NCBI GenBank assembly: GCA_001821915.1
Contig: MHOR01000004.1
Span: 19,575 to 26,047 of the forward strand
Source: Candidatus Staskawiczbacteria bacterium RIFCSPHIGHO2_02_FULL_34_10
GTDB lineage: Bacteria; Patescibacteriota; Minisyncoccia; Minisyncoccales; Staskawiczbacteraceae
DNA length: 6,473 nucleotides
Direction of reading: 5' to 3'
Both the position numbers and the translations under genes were made by a program. Shown one piece after another: positions 1-5,342 of the stretch. The notes below the pieces were generated by a model. The model worked only from the letters and a program-made list of their open reading frames with translations. It ran no database searches and was not told the DNA's origin. Position 1 is the stretch's first letter; each line of letters opens with the position of its first letter.

Positions 1-1
1 C

Positions 2-61
2 TTAATGGAAATTTCAGGTAAGATACGGAACTTGGGAGGCAACGTATATTCGTTGAATTAA
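2..61 (+). CDS. C-terminal tail of an unidentified protein (5' end outside the window)
   Basis: The second forward frame is open from the window edge to a TAA at 59-61, giving 19 residues that end in IRNLGGNVYSLN; the other two forward frames stop within the first 21 bases. This stretch is less A-rich than the spacer that follows, and the peptide has a protein-like mix of residues. It is too short to assign to a family. It is followed by about 40 bases of AT-rich sequence with no intrinsic terminator, so transcription could continue into the next gene. It may equally be chance, since 19 open codons is weak evidence. Confidence 0.35.
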   Translation, partial: LMEISGKIRNLGGNVYSLN

Positions 62-102
62 AACACAAATTACAAAACACAAAAATAGAATGTAAAATTA
101 AT

Positions 103-152
103 TAAATACTTCGCTTAAACTTAACGGCCGTTAGTTTTAAGAGAAGTATTTA
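103..152. repeat. P1: 50-bp near-perfect palindrome in the leader of the Cas2-like gene
   Basis: The two 25-base arms meet at a dyad between 127 and 128. Of 25 opposing pairs, 22 are Watson-Crick, one is a G/T wobble (121/134) and two are mismatches (113/142 and 120/135). The centre is TAACGGCCGTTA, and an arm element ACTTC/GAAGT lies 15-20 bases from the dyad. It sits 18 bases before the start codon and just before the ribosome binding site. It could be an operator for the downstream protein, an RNA hairpin in its leader, or the end of a small mobile unit. It lacks a T-run, so it is not a normal terminator. A -10-like TAGAAT lies at 86-91 but has no convincing -35 partner, so I do not call a promoter. 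Confidence 0.85.
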
Positions 153-156
153 TTAT

Positions 157-161
157 AAGGA
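157..161 (+). promoter_or_regulatory. Ribosome binding site of the Cas2-like gene
   Basis: AAGGA lies 9 bases before the ATG at 171 and just outside palindrome P1. It supports that ATG as the start, since no other in-frame start precedes it closely. Confidence 0.55.
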
Positions 162-170
162 ATATAGTAA

Positions 171-698
171 ATGAAACTACCAATCACAGATCAATTTCTT
201 TGGGATTTGTATGTAATGATGGATAAAACAGGTGATATTTTAAGGTTTATCACTAAACCACCCACCATGGCTAATTATTTACCTGGTCCCAAGAATCCAA
301 TTTTTGATAAGTATAGAAAAAACAAAAACAGAGACACTTTTAGTAAATTTATATACCGCTTAAAAAGCAACAACTATATAAAAGTTAAAAACTTGGAGGG
401 AAAACAGGCTATCATACTTACTAAAGAAGGATTAAACAAGGCATTAAAGGCAAGTTTTATAATGGAGGGTAAAAAGAAGAGAAAAGATGGAAAATGGATA
501 ATGTTAATTTTTGATGTACCCGAAAAATACAGAAAATCAAGAGATTTATTAAGAAGCATTTTACGTAATTTAGGTTATAAGTTATTCCAACAAAGTGTTT
601 GGGTTACCCCCTATGATGTTTCTGAAAAAACAGAAAAATTATTGCAAATGTATTCATTAGATAAATATGTAAAAATATTTTTAATAGAAGAAATATAA
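171..698 (+). CDS. Small PaaX-like protein: winged helix plus Cas2-like domain
   Basis: This is a 175-residue soluble protein. Residues about 55-95 look like a winged helix: a helical stretch, the turn SNNYIKV, then a short wing ending in LTKEGLNKAL. Residues 106-175 match the Cas2-like C-terminal domain of PaaX regulators: the strand WIMLIFDVP with an Asp at 115 where Cas2 has its metal-binding Asp, a helix with RKSRDLLRSILRNLGY, and the strand QQSVWVTPYD. Full PaaX repressors are around 300 residues, so this is a shortened version like those common in Patescibacteria. The likely role is DNA binding, probably repression; nuclease activity is possible but unproven. No other cas gene or CRISPR array is present, so it is not a CRISPR adaptation protein here. 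It is bracketed by palindromes P1 and P2, which share sequence and are the obvious candidate targets; its stop codon lies inside P2. The specific cellular role is unknown. Confidence 0.8.
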   Translation: MKLPITDQFLWDLYVMMDKTGDILRFITKPPTMANYLPGPKNPIFDKYRKNKNRDTFSKFIYRLKSNNYIKVKNLEGKQAIILTKEGLNKALKASFIMEGKKKRKDGKWIMLIFDVPEKYRKSRDLLRSILRNLGYKLFQQSVWVTPYDVSEKTEKLLQMYSLDKYVKIFLIEEI

Positions 699-740
699 CT
701 TCTCCCAATTACCACGGCCGTGATAATTGGGAGAAGTTAT
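695..740. repeat. P2: 46-bp palindrome over the stop codon and the next gene's ribosome binding site
   Basis: Two 23-base arms meet between 717 and 718, with only one mismatch (C712/A723). The centre is CACGGCCGTG and the arms are ACTTCTCCCAATTA and TAATTGGGAGAAGT. The core ACGGCCGT and the arm element GAGAAGT occur at the same distance from the dyad as in P1, while the bases between differ and still pair, so the two look like diverged copies of one element. The TAA of the upstream gene (696-698) lies in the left arm, and the GGGAGAAG ribosome binding site of the downstream gene lies in the right arm. No T-run follows, so it does not look like a rho-independent terminator. Confidence 0.9.
729..736 (+). 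promoter_or_regulatory. Ribosome binding site of the GNAT gene, buried in palindrome P2
   Basis: GGGAGAAG ends 8 bases before the GTG at 745 and is the only good Shine-Dalgarno-like sequence near the possible starts of this gene. In RNA it would pair completely with CTTCTCCC at 699-706, so the hairpin would hide it from ribosomes. Confidence 0.5.
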
Positions 741-744
741 TAGA

Positions 745-1341
745 GTGAAACAACTAAACTTTAAAAATATGGGTGAAAAAATATCACAACCAGAAGAACT
801 AAAAATAGAAACCGAATCTAATTTAGAAAGAAAAGATAAATTAGAATTTCAACGCTTTGACGGAGAAGAAGGTTTTAATTTAATTAGAGAATTTATGGAA
901 AAAATGAGTGAAAAATATATAAATAATGAATACCCTAATAAAGAAATTATTGAAAGGATTAATCCAGAGAAAAATGATGAGAAGAAGATTATTTCTTATG
1001 GCGCTTTTCAAAATAATAAGTTAGTTGGTATATTAACCGGAGATAAAAAGGGAAATGTATTTTTAGAAGGATTATGGTTTGTAATTGATCCAGAATGTAA
1101 AAATAGGGAAATAGGGGAAAAACTTTGGGAAATGGCCTTCTCGGACTTTGAAAAAATCACATTACTTACTAACGTTTTTGGGCTAAGAAAAAATGAATTA
1201 TCCAAAAAAAGAGAAACGAAACAAAAAGCGTTAATAAGATACTATGAAAAAATGGGATTTATACCCAACACCAACACAGAATCTTTTAAGTATTCTAAAG
1301 TACCTGGCGGTTTTATGCCTATGATTTGGGAAAAAAAATAA
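745..1341 (+). CDS. GNAT-family N-acetyltransferase, substrate unknown
   Basis: This is a 198-residue protein if it starts at GTG 745. The first 35-40 residues are charged and show no recognisable domain. The acetyl-CoA fold follows: strand NNKLVGILTG (about 91-100), then LEGLWFVIDP and CKNREIGEKLWEMA (about 107-130), which correspond to GNAT motif A, although the usual R/Q-x-x-G-x-G/A loop is relaxed (R-E-I-G-E-K). ALIRYYEKMGF (about 162-172) is the typical C-terminal helix and strand. The expected chemistry is acetyl transfer from acetyl-CoA to an amine, but nothing shows the substrate. GTG 745 is preferred for its ribosome binding site; ATG 769 (190 residues) lacks one, and TTG 727 lies inside P2. 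The gene begins 46 bases after the Cas2-like gene and ends 17 bases before topA. Its arginines are mostly AGA/AGG, unlike topA, and it may have arrived with the Cas2-like gene. Confidence 0.75.
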   Translation: MKQLNFKNMGEKISQPEELKIETESNLERKDKLEFQRFDGEEGFNLIREFMEKMSEKYINNEYPNKEIIERINPEKNDEKKIISYGAFQNNKLVGILTGDKKGNVFLEGLWFVIDPECKNREIGEKLWEMAFSDFEKITLLTNVFGLRKNELSKKRETKQKALIRYYEKMGFIPNTNTESFKYSKVPGGFMPMIWEKK

Positions 1342-1358
1342 TTAAAAAAATAATAATT

Positions 1359-3470
1359 ATGCAGCTTGTAATAGTAGAAAGCCCCACAAAGGCAAAAACA
1401 ATTCAAAAGTTTTTAGGAAGCGACTACAAAATTAAGTCGTCTTTTGGTCATGTGCGAGATTTACCAAAGTCCAAGCTTGGTGTAGATGTAGATAAAAACT
1501 TTGAACCTACTTATATTATCCCTACCAAAGCCAAAAAAGTAGTGAATGAATTAAAAAAAGATGCTAAAGCTGCCGATGAAGTTATTCTGGCTACCGACGA
1601 AGACCGTGAAGGAGAGTCTATTTCATGGCACTTAGCCCAAGCCCTAAAACTGGAAAATCCAAAGCGAATAGTATTTCACGAAATTACCAAAACCGCTATT
1701 GAAGAAGCGATTGCAAACCCACGCGCCATTGATATGGCATTAGTAAATGCCCAACAGGCCCGAAGAATTTTAGACAGAATCGTAGGATACAAACTATCTC
1801 CATTTTTATGGAAAAAAATATCTAAGGGTCTTTCAGCTGGACGTGTACAATCAGTGGCAGTAAGATTAGTCGTTGAAAAAGAAGAAGAAATTAAAAAATT
1901 CATTGCTCAGGAATACTGGCAGATAGAAGCATTACTTAAAAAACAAGTGACAAACGACAAAGAACAAGAAGAGTTTTCTGCTTTTTTAATAAGAAAACCT
2001 ACCCGCAATGCTTCGCATAACGATGCAGGCGGGGATGGTAAAGCAATTGATAAACTGGAAATAAAAAATGAAAAAGAAGCTAAAGACATTTTGACTGAAT
2101 TAGAAAATGCAAAATACAACATAGAAAAGATTACCAAAAAGGAAACTAAACGAAACCCCCTCCCCCCATTTACTACGAGCACCTTGCAACAAACCGCTGC
2201 CAATAAATTTGGATATTCAGCAAAGATGACCATGTCCGTGGCTCAAAAGTTATACGAACAAGGATTTATCACCTACCACCGAACTGATTCGCTCAACCTT
2301 TCTTCAATGTCTTTGGCTACTGCAAAAACCTATATAACCGAAGCCCTTGGAGAAAAGTATTTTAAAGGCAGCGCTTTTAAGGCTAAGGGTAATGTCCAGG
2401 AGGCTCATGAAGCAATCCGCCCTGCGTATGCAGACAAAAATCCCGAATCAGTAAAATCAGAATTAGAAGGCGCGCAAATTAAAGTATATACCTTAATTTG
2501 GCAAAGGTTTATTGCCAGTCAAATGATGCCAGCTATTTTTGACTCAACTGCTATTGAAATCAGCGCCAAAAATCCTGCCCTGAGCGAAGCCGAAGGGTAT
2601 ACTTTTGGCGCCAATGGGCAAATGTTAAAATTCGACGGATTCTTGAAAATATACCCAATGAAATTTTCCGAAACTGATCTGCCAAAACTAGAAGAAAAAG
2701 AAATGTTAGACTTGATAAAAATAGATCCAACCCAGCACTTTACCGAACCACCTGCAAGATACAACGAAGCTAGCTTAATTAGGGCTTTGGAAGCTCATGG
2801 AATTGGGCGCCCCTCAACCTATGCTCCTACGCTTTCTACTATTCAAGATAGGAATTATATCCAAAAAAATGACCAGAAGCGTTTTGAGCCAACCGAAATG
2901 GGAACCATTGTCAACGATCTTTTAGTAAAAAACTTTCCGCAAATTGTTGATATTGAGTTCACCGCTAAAATGGAAAAAGAATTAGACGAAATTTCAGAAG
3001 GCAAAGATACTTGGCAAAAAACTATTAAAGACTTCTATGGCCCCTTTGCCAAAAATTTAAAAGAAAAGTATGAAGACGTGCCTAAAGAAAATTTAGATAT
3101 TAAAACTGATAAAAAATGTTCCAAATGTGGCAAAGATATGGTTGAAAAAATGGGAAGGTTTGGCAGGTTTTATGCCTGTACTGGGTTCCCTGAATGCAAA
3201 CACACAGAGTCAGTAGTAAGTGTTGCAGAAAAAATAGACTTAATATGCCCCAAATGTAAAACCGGACAAGTAGTGGGTAAAAAAACTAAAAAAGGCAAAA
3301 TATTTTATGGCTGTGATAACTATCCAGCGTGTGACTTTGCAACATGGGACAAACCAATTAACGAATTTTGCCCGACCTGCAATTCTATTTTAGTAGAGAC
3401 TAAGGCAAAAAAAGTAAAGTGCTCAAATAAAGAATGCGATTATGCAAAATCAAGCCCAACAACTGATTAA
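1359..3470 (+). CDS. topA: DNA topoisomerase I (type IA)
   Basis: This 703-residue enzyme relaxes negatively supercoiled DNA by transient single-strand cleavage. The TOPRIM domain begins at once with QLVIVESPTKAKTI (Glu7), and TDEDREGE (80-86) provides the acidic metal-binding residues. The catalytic tyrosine is Tyr306 in GFITYHRTDS, and conserved blocks PPFTTSTLQQ (269-278), EAHEAIRP (348-355) and GIGRPSTYAP (481-490) are present. Three C-terminal zinc ribbons follow, with cysteines 587/590/607/613, 630/633/652/658 and 671/674/688/693. The ATG at 1359 is chosen because topA proteins start directly with this strand; the in-frame TTG at 1326 would add 11 unrelated residues and overlap the GNAT gene. 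No clear ribosome binding site is visible. Two in-frame palindromic insertions (residues 215-225 and about 406-413) fall in non-catalytic parts. The 3' end overlaps the next gene by 29 bases, suggesting cotranscription. Confidence 0.97.
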   Translation: MQLVIVESPTKAKTIQKFLGSDYKIKSSFGHVRDLPKSKLGVDVDKNFEPTYIIPTKAKKVVNELKKDAKAADEVILATDEDREGESISWHLAQALKLENPKRIVFHEITKTAIEEAIANPRAIDMALVNAQQARRILDRIVGYKLSPFLWKKISKGLSAGRVQSVAVRLVVEKEEEIKKFIAQEYWQIEALLKKQVTNDKEQEEFSAFLIRKPTRNASHNDAGGDGKAIDKLEIKNEKEAKDILTELENAKYNIEKITKKETKRNPLPPFTTSTLQQTAANKFGYSAKMTMSVAQKLYEQGFITYHRTDSLNLSSMSLATAKTYITEALGEKYFKGSAFKAKGNVQEAHEAIRPAYADKNPESVKSELEGAQIKVYTLIWQRFIASQMMPAIFDSTAIEISAKNPALSEAEGYTFGANGQMLKFDGFLKIYPMKFSETDLPKLEEKEMLDLIKIDPTQHFTEPPARYNEASLIRALEAHGIGRPSTYAPTLSTIQDRNYIQKNDQKRFEPTEMGTIVNDLLVKNFPQIVDIEFTAKMEKELDEISEGKDTWQKTIKDFYGPFAKNLKEKYEDVPKENLDIKTDKKCSKCGKDMVEKMGRFGRFYACTGFPECKHTESVVSVAEKIDLICPKCKTGQVVGKKTKKGKIFYGCDNYPACDFATWDKPINEFCPTCNSILVETKAKKVKCSNKECDYAKSSPTTD
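2002..2033. repeat. Palindromic insertion inside topA (first)
   Basis: This is an imperfect inverted repeat: CCCGC (2002-2006) pairs with GCGGG (2029-2033), TGC (2009-2011) with GCA (2025-2027), and TCG (2013-2015) with CGA (2021-2023) around the loop CATAA. It is richer in G and C than the surrounding gene and encodes TRNASHNDAGG in frame, in a hydrophilic, poorly conserved part of TopA between TOPRIM and the catalytic tyrosine. This resembles Rickettsia palindromic elements, which are mobile short repeats tolerated inside proteins. Confidence 0.6.
2578..2597. repeat. Palindromic insertion inside topA (second)
   Basis: CCCTGAGCGAAGCCGAAGGG has outer arms CCCT/AGGG and an inner GC/GC pair around GAA. 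It differs by one base from a short repeat I recognise from memory as recurring in many environmental bacterial genomes (CCCTGAGCGAAGTCGAAGGG). It is translated in frame as ALSEAEG (residues 407-413), between conserved parts of TopA. As a hairpin it is weak; the call rests mainly on sequence recognition. Confidence 0.55.
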
Positions 3471-5181
3471 AAAAAGCACTGATCCAAAACTAATTGGAGA
3501 TGTTTTTGAGTTTGCAAAACAAATATACACAGATAAAAAATGGTTACAGGGAAAAGATCTTTATATTGACCATGTCTTAAGAATGGCAATTAATTTACAA
3601 GATATGGAGATTGATAAAATAACAATCGCCACTTCTCTTTTATATGGCGTCGCCGATACATCGCTACCCGGAGAAAAAAAACATATTATTAATGAAGTTG
3701 AAAAAAAATTCGGTAAAGAAATTGCAGGACTTGTGAAAAAAACTTCTGAATTAAACAAAATATATTATTCTTTTAGAATTAATAATAAAGATCATCTCAA
3801 CGAAGCAAAAAACGAAAATTTAAGAAAAATGTTTTTCGCGATTGCAAAAGATGTAAGAGTAATTATTATAAAAATTGCGTCAAGAATAGATAGCTTAAAT
3901 AGACTTGACTACCTTTCGCAAGAAACTAAGAAACTTTATGCAATTGAAACCTTAGAGATTTTTGTGCCTATAGCTAATCGCTTGGGACTAGGAGAGGTAA
4001 AAAGAAAACTTGAAGACTTATCTTTTGCTTACTTGTATCCAGAAAAATTTTCTTGGTTGCAAGAAAACATTAAAGAAAAATATGAAGAGAGGCAAAAATA
4101 TCTCAAAAAATTCATTCCGCATTTAAAAAAAATATTAAAACATGAAAGGATAAAATTCATAGATATAAATTATAGGGCAAAATCATATTGGAGCACTTAT
4201 CAAAAACTGCAAAGGCACGATATGAATTTTGAAAAAATATATGATTTGGTTGCCTTAAGGCTAGTAGTTAGCGATGTAGCAACTTGTTATAAGACTTTAG
4301 GAGTCATCCATAAATATTTCCAACCAATGTCTGGTCAAATACAAGACTATATTGCTAAGCCCAAAGACAACGGCTACAAATCTTTACACACAACAGTTTT
4401 TTTGCAAAAAACCTTGCCAATGCAAAAAATAGAAAAAATTTCTGAAATACAAATTAAAACTGCGGAAATGCACAAAGAAGCCCAATTTGGAATTTGCGCT
4501 CATTGGGCATATAAAGAAAAAATTGATTTATTAAAAGACCAAGAAAAATTAAAGTTTTCAGAAAAAATACCTGAATTTATAAAAACATTTAATATTGATT
4601 TTTTTGAAAATCAAATTTTTGTTTTTACTCCAAAAGGAGATGTTATAACACTGCCAAAAGAATCAACTCCAATTGATTTTGCTTATGCTGTGCATTCAGA
4701 TGTAGGCGACCACTGTGAATCGGCAAAAATTGACGGTAAGATTATCCCGTTGTCCCACAAATTAAATAGCGGTGACGTTATTGAAATAATTACTAGCTTA
4801 AAAAAGAAGCCATCACAAGATTGGCTTAAATTTGTAAAAACCGGTTTTGCCAGGTCTCACATTAAAAAAATTATTACTGCTACTTTTAACCCTATTTTTT
4901 CTGTCCCCGCTTTTATCAAAAAGAAAATATTCAAAACAGGCAAAGAAAAAAAAGAAGAAAAACATCAAGTAAAAAAAATAAAAGCTTCAGAAATATATAT
5001 AGGAGGCCAAAAAGGAATTGCTGTTAATTTTGCAAAATGTTGTTTACCTAAATCTAAAGATGCAACTATGGCTTATCTTGCTAAGCATAGAGTGGCTGTT
5101 TTACATAAAACTTCTTGTAAAAACTTTCAAAAAATAGCCCAAAAATTCCCAGAAAGAATCATCGATGCCTCGTGGAAATAA
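3442..5181 (+). CDS. RelA/SpoT-family (p)ppGpp synthetase with dead hydrolase domain and no ACT domain
   Basis: This 579-residue protein makes the stringent-response alarmone by transferring pyrophosphate from ATP to GTP or GDP. The N-terminal HD domain (about 17-200) keeps the fold, with DHVLRMA, ENLRKM and the helix LEIFVPIANRLGLGEVKRKLEDL. It has lost the metal site: the usual LLHDxVEDT is LLYGVADT (67-73) and KLADRLHN is KIASRIDS, so ppGpp hydrolysis is unlikely. The synthetase (about 240-360) looks intact: R245/K247, YDLVALRLVV with D268, NGYKSLHTTV with Y312 and H316, EIQIKT with E335, and CAHWAYKE. The loop that is RxKD in bifunctional enzymes and ExDD in RelA reads QIQD (299-302). A TGS domain (391-452) and a zinc-finger-like segment with CC 533-534 and C559 follow. 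The protein ends at DASWK, where an ACT domain would begin. It overlaps topA by 29 bases; no better start is visible. Confidence 0.93.
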   Translation: MQNQAQQLIKKSTDPKLIGDVFEFAKQIYTDKKWLQGKDLYIDHVLRMAINLQDMEIDKITIATSLLYGVADTSLPGEKKHIINEVEKKFGKEIAGLVKKTSELNKIYYSFRINNKDHLNEAKNENLRKMFFAIAKDVRVIIIKIASRIDSLNRLDYLSQETKKLYAIETLEIFVPIANRLGLGEVKRKLEDLSFAYLYPEKFSWLQENIKEKYEERQKYLKKFIPHLKKILKHERIKFIDINYRAKSYWSTYQKLQRHDMNFEKIYDLVALRLVVSDVATCYKTLGVIHKYFQPMSGQIQDYIAKPKDNGYKSLHTTVFLQKTLPMQKIEKISEIQIKTAEMHKEAQFGICAHWAYKEKIDLLKDQEKLKFSEKIPEFIKTFNIDFFENQIFVFTPKGDVITLPKESTPIDFAYAVHSDVGDHCESAKIDGKIIPLSHKLNSGDVIEIITSLKKKPSQDWLKFVKTGFARSHIKKIITATFNPIFSVPAFIKKKIFKTGKEKKEEKHQVKKIKASEIYIGGQKGIAVNFAKCCLPKSKDATMAYLAKHRVAVLHKTSCKNFQKIAQKFPERIIDASWK

Positions 5182-5183
5182 TC

Positions 5184-5211
5184 TTGAAATACACTAAATT
5201 TATGTTAATAT
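5184..5211 (+). promoter_or_regulatory. Promoter of the tRNA-Leu gene
   Basis: TTGAAA (5184-5189) matches five of six bases of the -35 consensus. After a 16-base spacer, TAATAT (5206-5211) resembles a -10 box and is preceded by TG at 5203-5204, the extended -10 arrangement. A transcript starting near 5218 would begin a few bases before the tRNA. The boxes begin three bases after the stop of the (p)ppGpp synthetase gene, giving the tRNA independent transcription. Confidence 0.6.
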
Positions 5212-5222
5212 TACCATAAATT

Positions 5223-5305
5223 GCCGAAGTGGCGGAACAGCAGACGCACGTGACTCAAAATCACGCGACCGAAAGGTCATGAGAGTGCAACTCTCTCCTT
5301 CGGCA
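5223..5305 (+). tRNA. tRNA-Leu, anticodon CAA, with unusual D/T-loop elbow
   Basis: This is a complete 83-base type II tRNA. The acceptor stem is GCCGAAG (5223-5229) with CTTCGGC (5298-5304), followed by discriminator A5305, as expected for leucine. The D-stem is GCG/CGC. The anticodon stem CGTGA/TCACG encloses CTCAAAA, with anticodon CAA at 5256-5258, decoding UUG. The variable arm is a GACC/GGTC stem capped by GAAA. The T-stem is GAGAG/CTCTC. The 3' CCA is not encoded (CAA follows), so it must be added by an enzyme. U8-A14 and A15-U48 are kept, but the T-loop reads TGCAACT instead of the near-universal TTC start, giving G55, and the D-loop has G18-C19 instead of G18-G19. A pseudogene is possible but unlikely given perfect stems, a good promoter and a terminator. 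Confidence 0.95.
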
Positions 5306-5312
5306 CAACAAT

Positions 5313-5342
5313 AAAAATCCTGATATCTCTCAGATTTTTTTT
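5313..5342. terminator. Bidirectional intrinsic terminator between tRNA-Leu and the PAP2 gene
   Basis: AAAAAT-C-CTGA (5313-5323) pairs with TCAGATTTTT (5330-5339) around a six-base loop, with one bulged C. The A-run on one side and the T-run through 5342 on the other make it work in both directions: it ends the tRNA transcript rightward and the glyA-PAP2 transcript leftward. The TGA stop of the PAP2 gene (5330-5332) is part of the stem. Confidence 0.75.

Noticed and set aside
171..698. CRISPR-Cas locus, because of the Cas2-like domain
   Set aside because: There is no cas1, no effector and no array of direct repeats with spacers anywhere in the window. The protein has an N-terminal winged-helix-like part, as in PaaX, so a regulator reading is better than CRISPR adaptation.
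103..740. P1 and P2 as terminal inverted repeats of a classical IS with target-site duplication
   Set aside because: The bases just outside P1 (ATTAAT) and just outside P2 (TAGAGT) do not form a direct repeat, and no DDE or HUH transposase motif is present. A non-classical mobile unit remains possible and is kept as a finding.
727..744. GNAT gene starting at TTG 727
   Set aside because: This start lies inside the P2 arm at the ribosome binding site itself, so no upstream site would serve it. GTG 745 fits the spacing.
695..745. P2 (and likewise P1) as an intrinsic transcription terminator
   Set aside because: Neither hairpin is followed by a run of T, and P2 would cut off the closely linked acetyltransferase gene.
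1326..1358. topA starting at the upstream TTG
   Set aside because: The extra residues MGKKIIKKIII are not found at the start of TopA proteins, overlap the GNAT gene, and come from an A-rich spacer. ATG 1359 gives the standard N-terminus.
2154..2166. C-rich tract in topA as a possible G-quadruplex or frameshift site
   Set aside because: It encodes the conserved NPLPPF motif of TopA in frame, and codon choice explains the run.
1907..2233. Antisense open frame of 108 codons inside topA, and other open frames on the opposite strand of genes
   Set aside because: They lie fully within well-supported genes, have no recognisable domains and no ribosome binding sites, and contain translated complements of the palindromic insertions.
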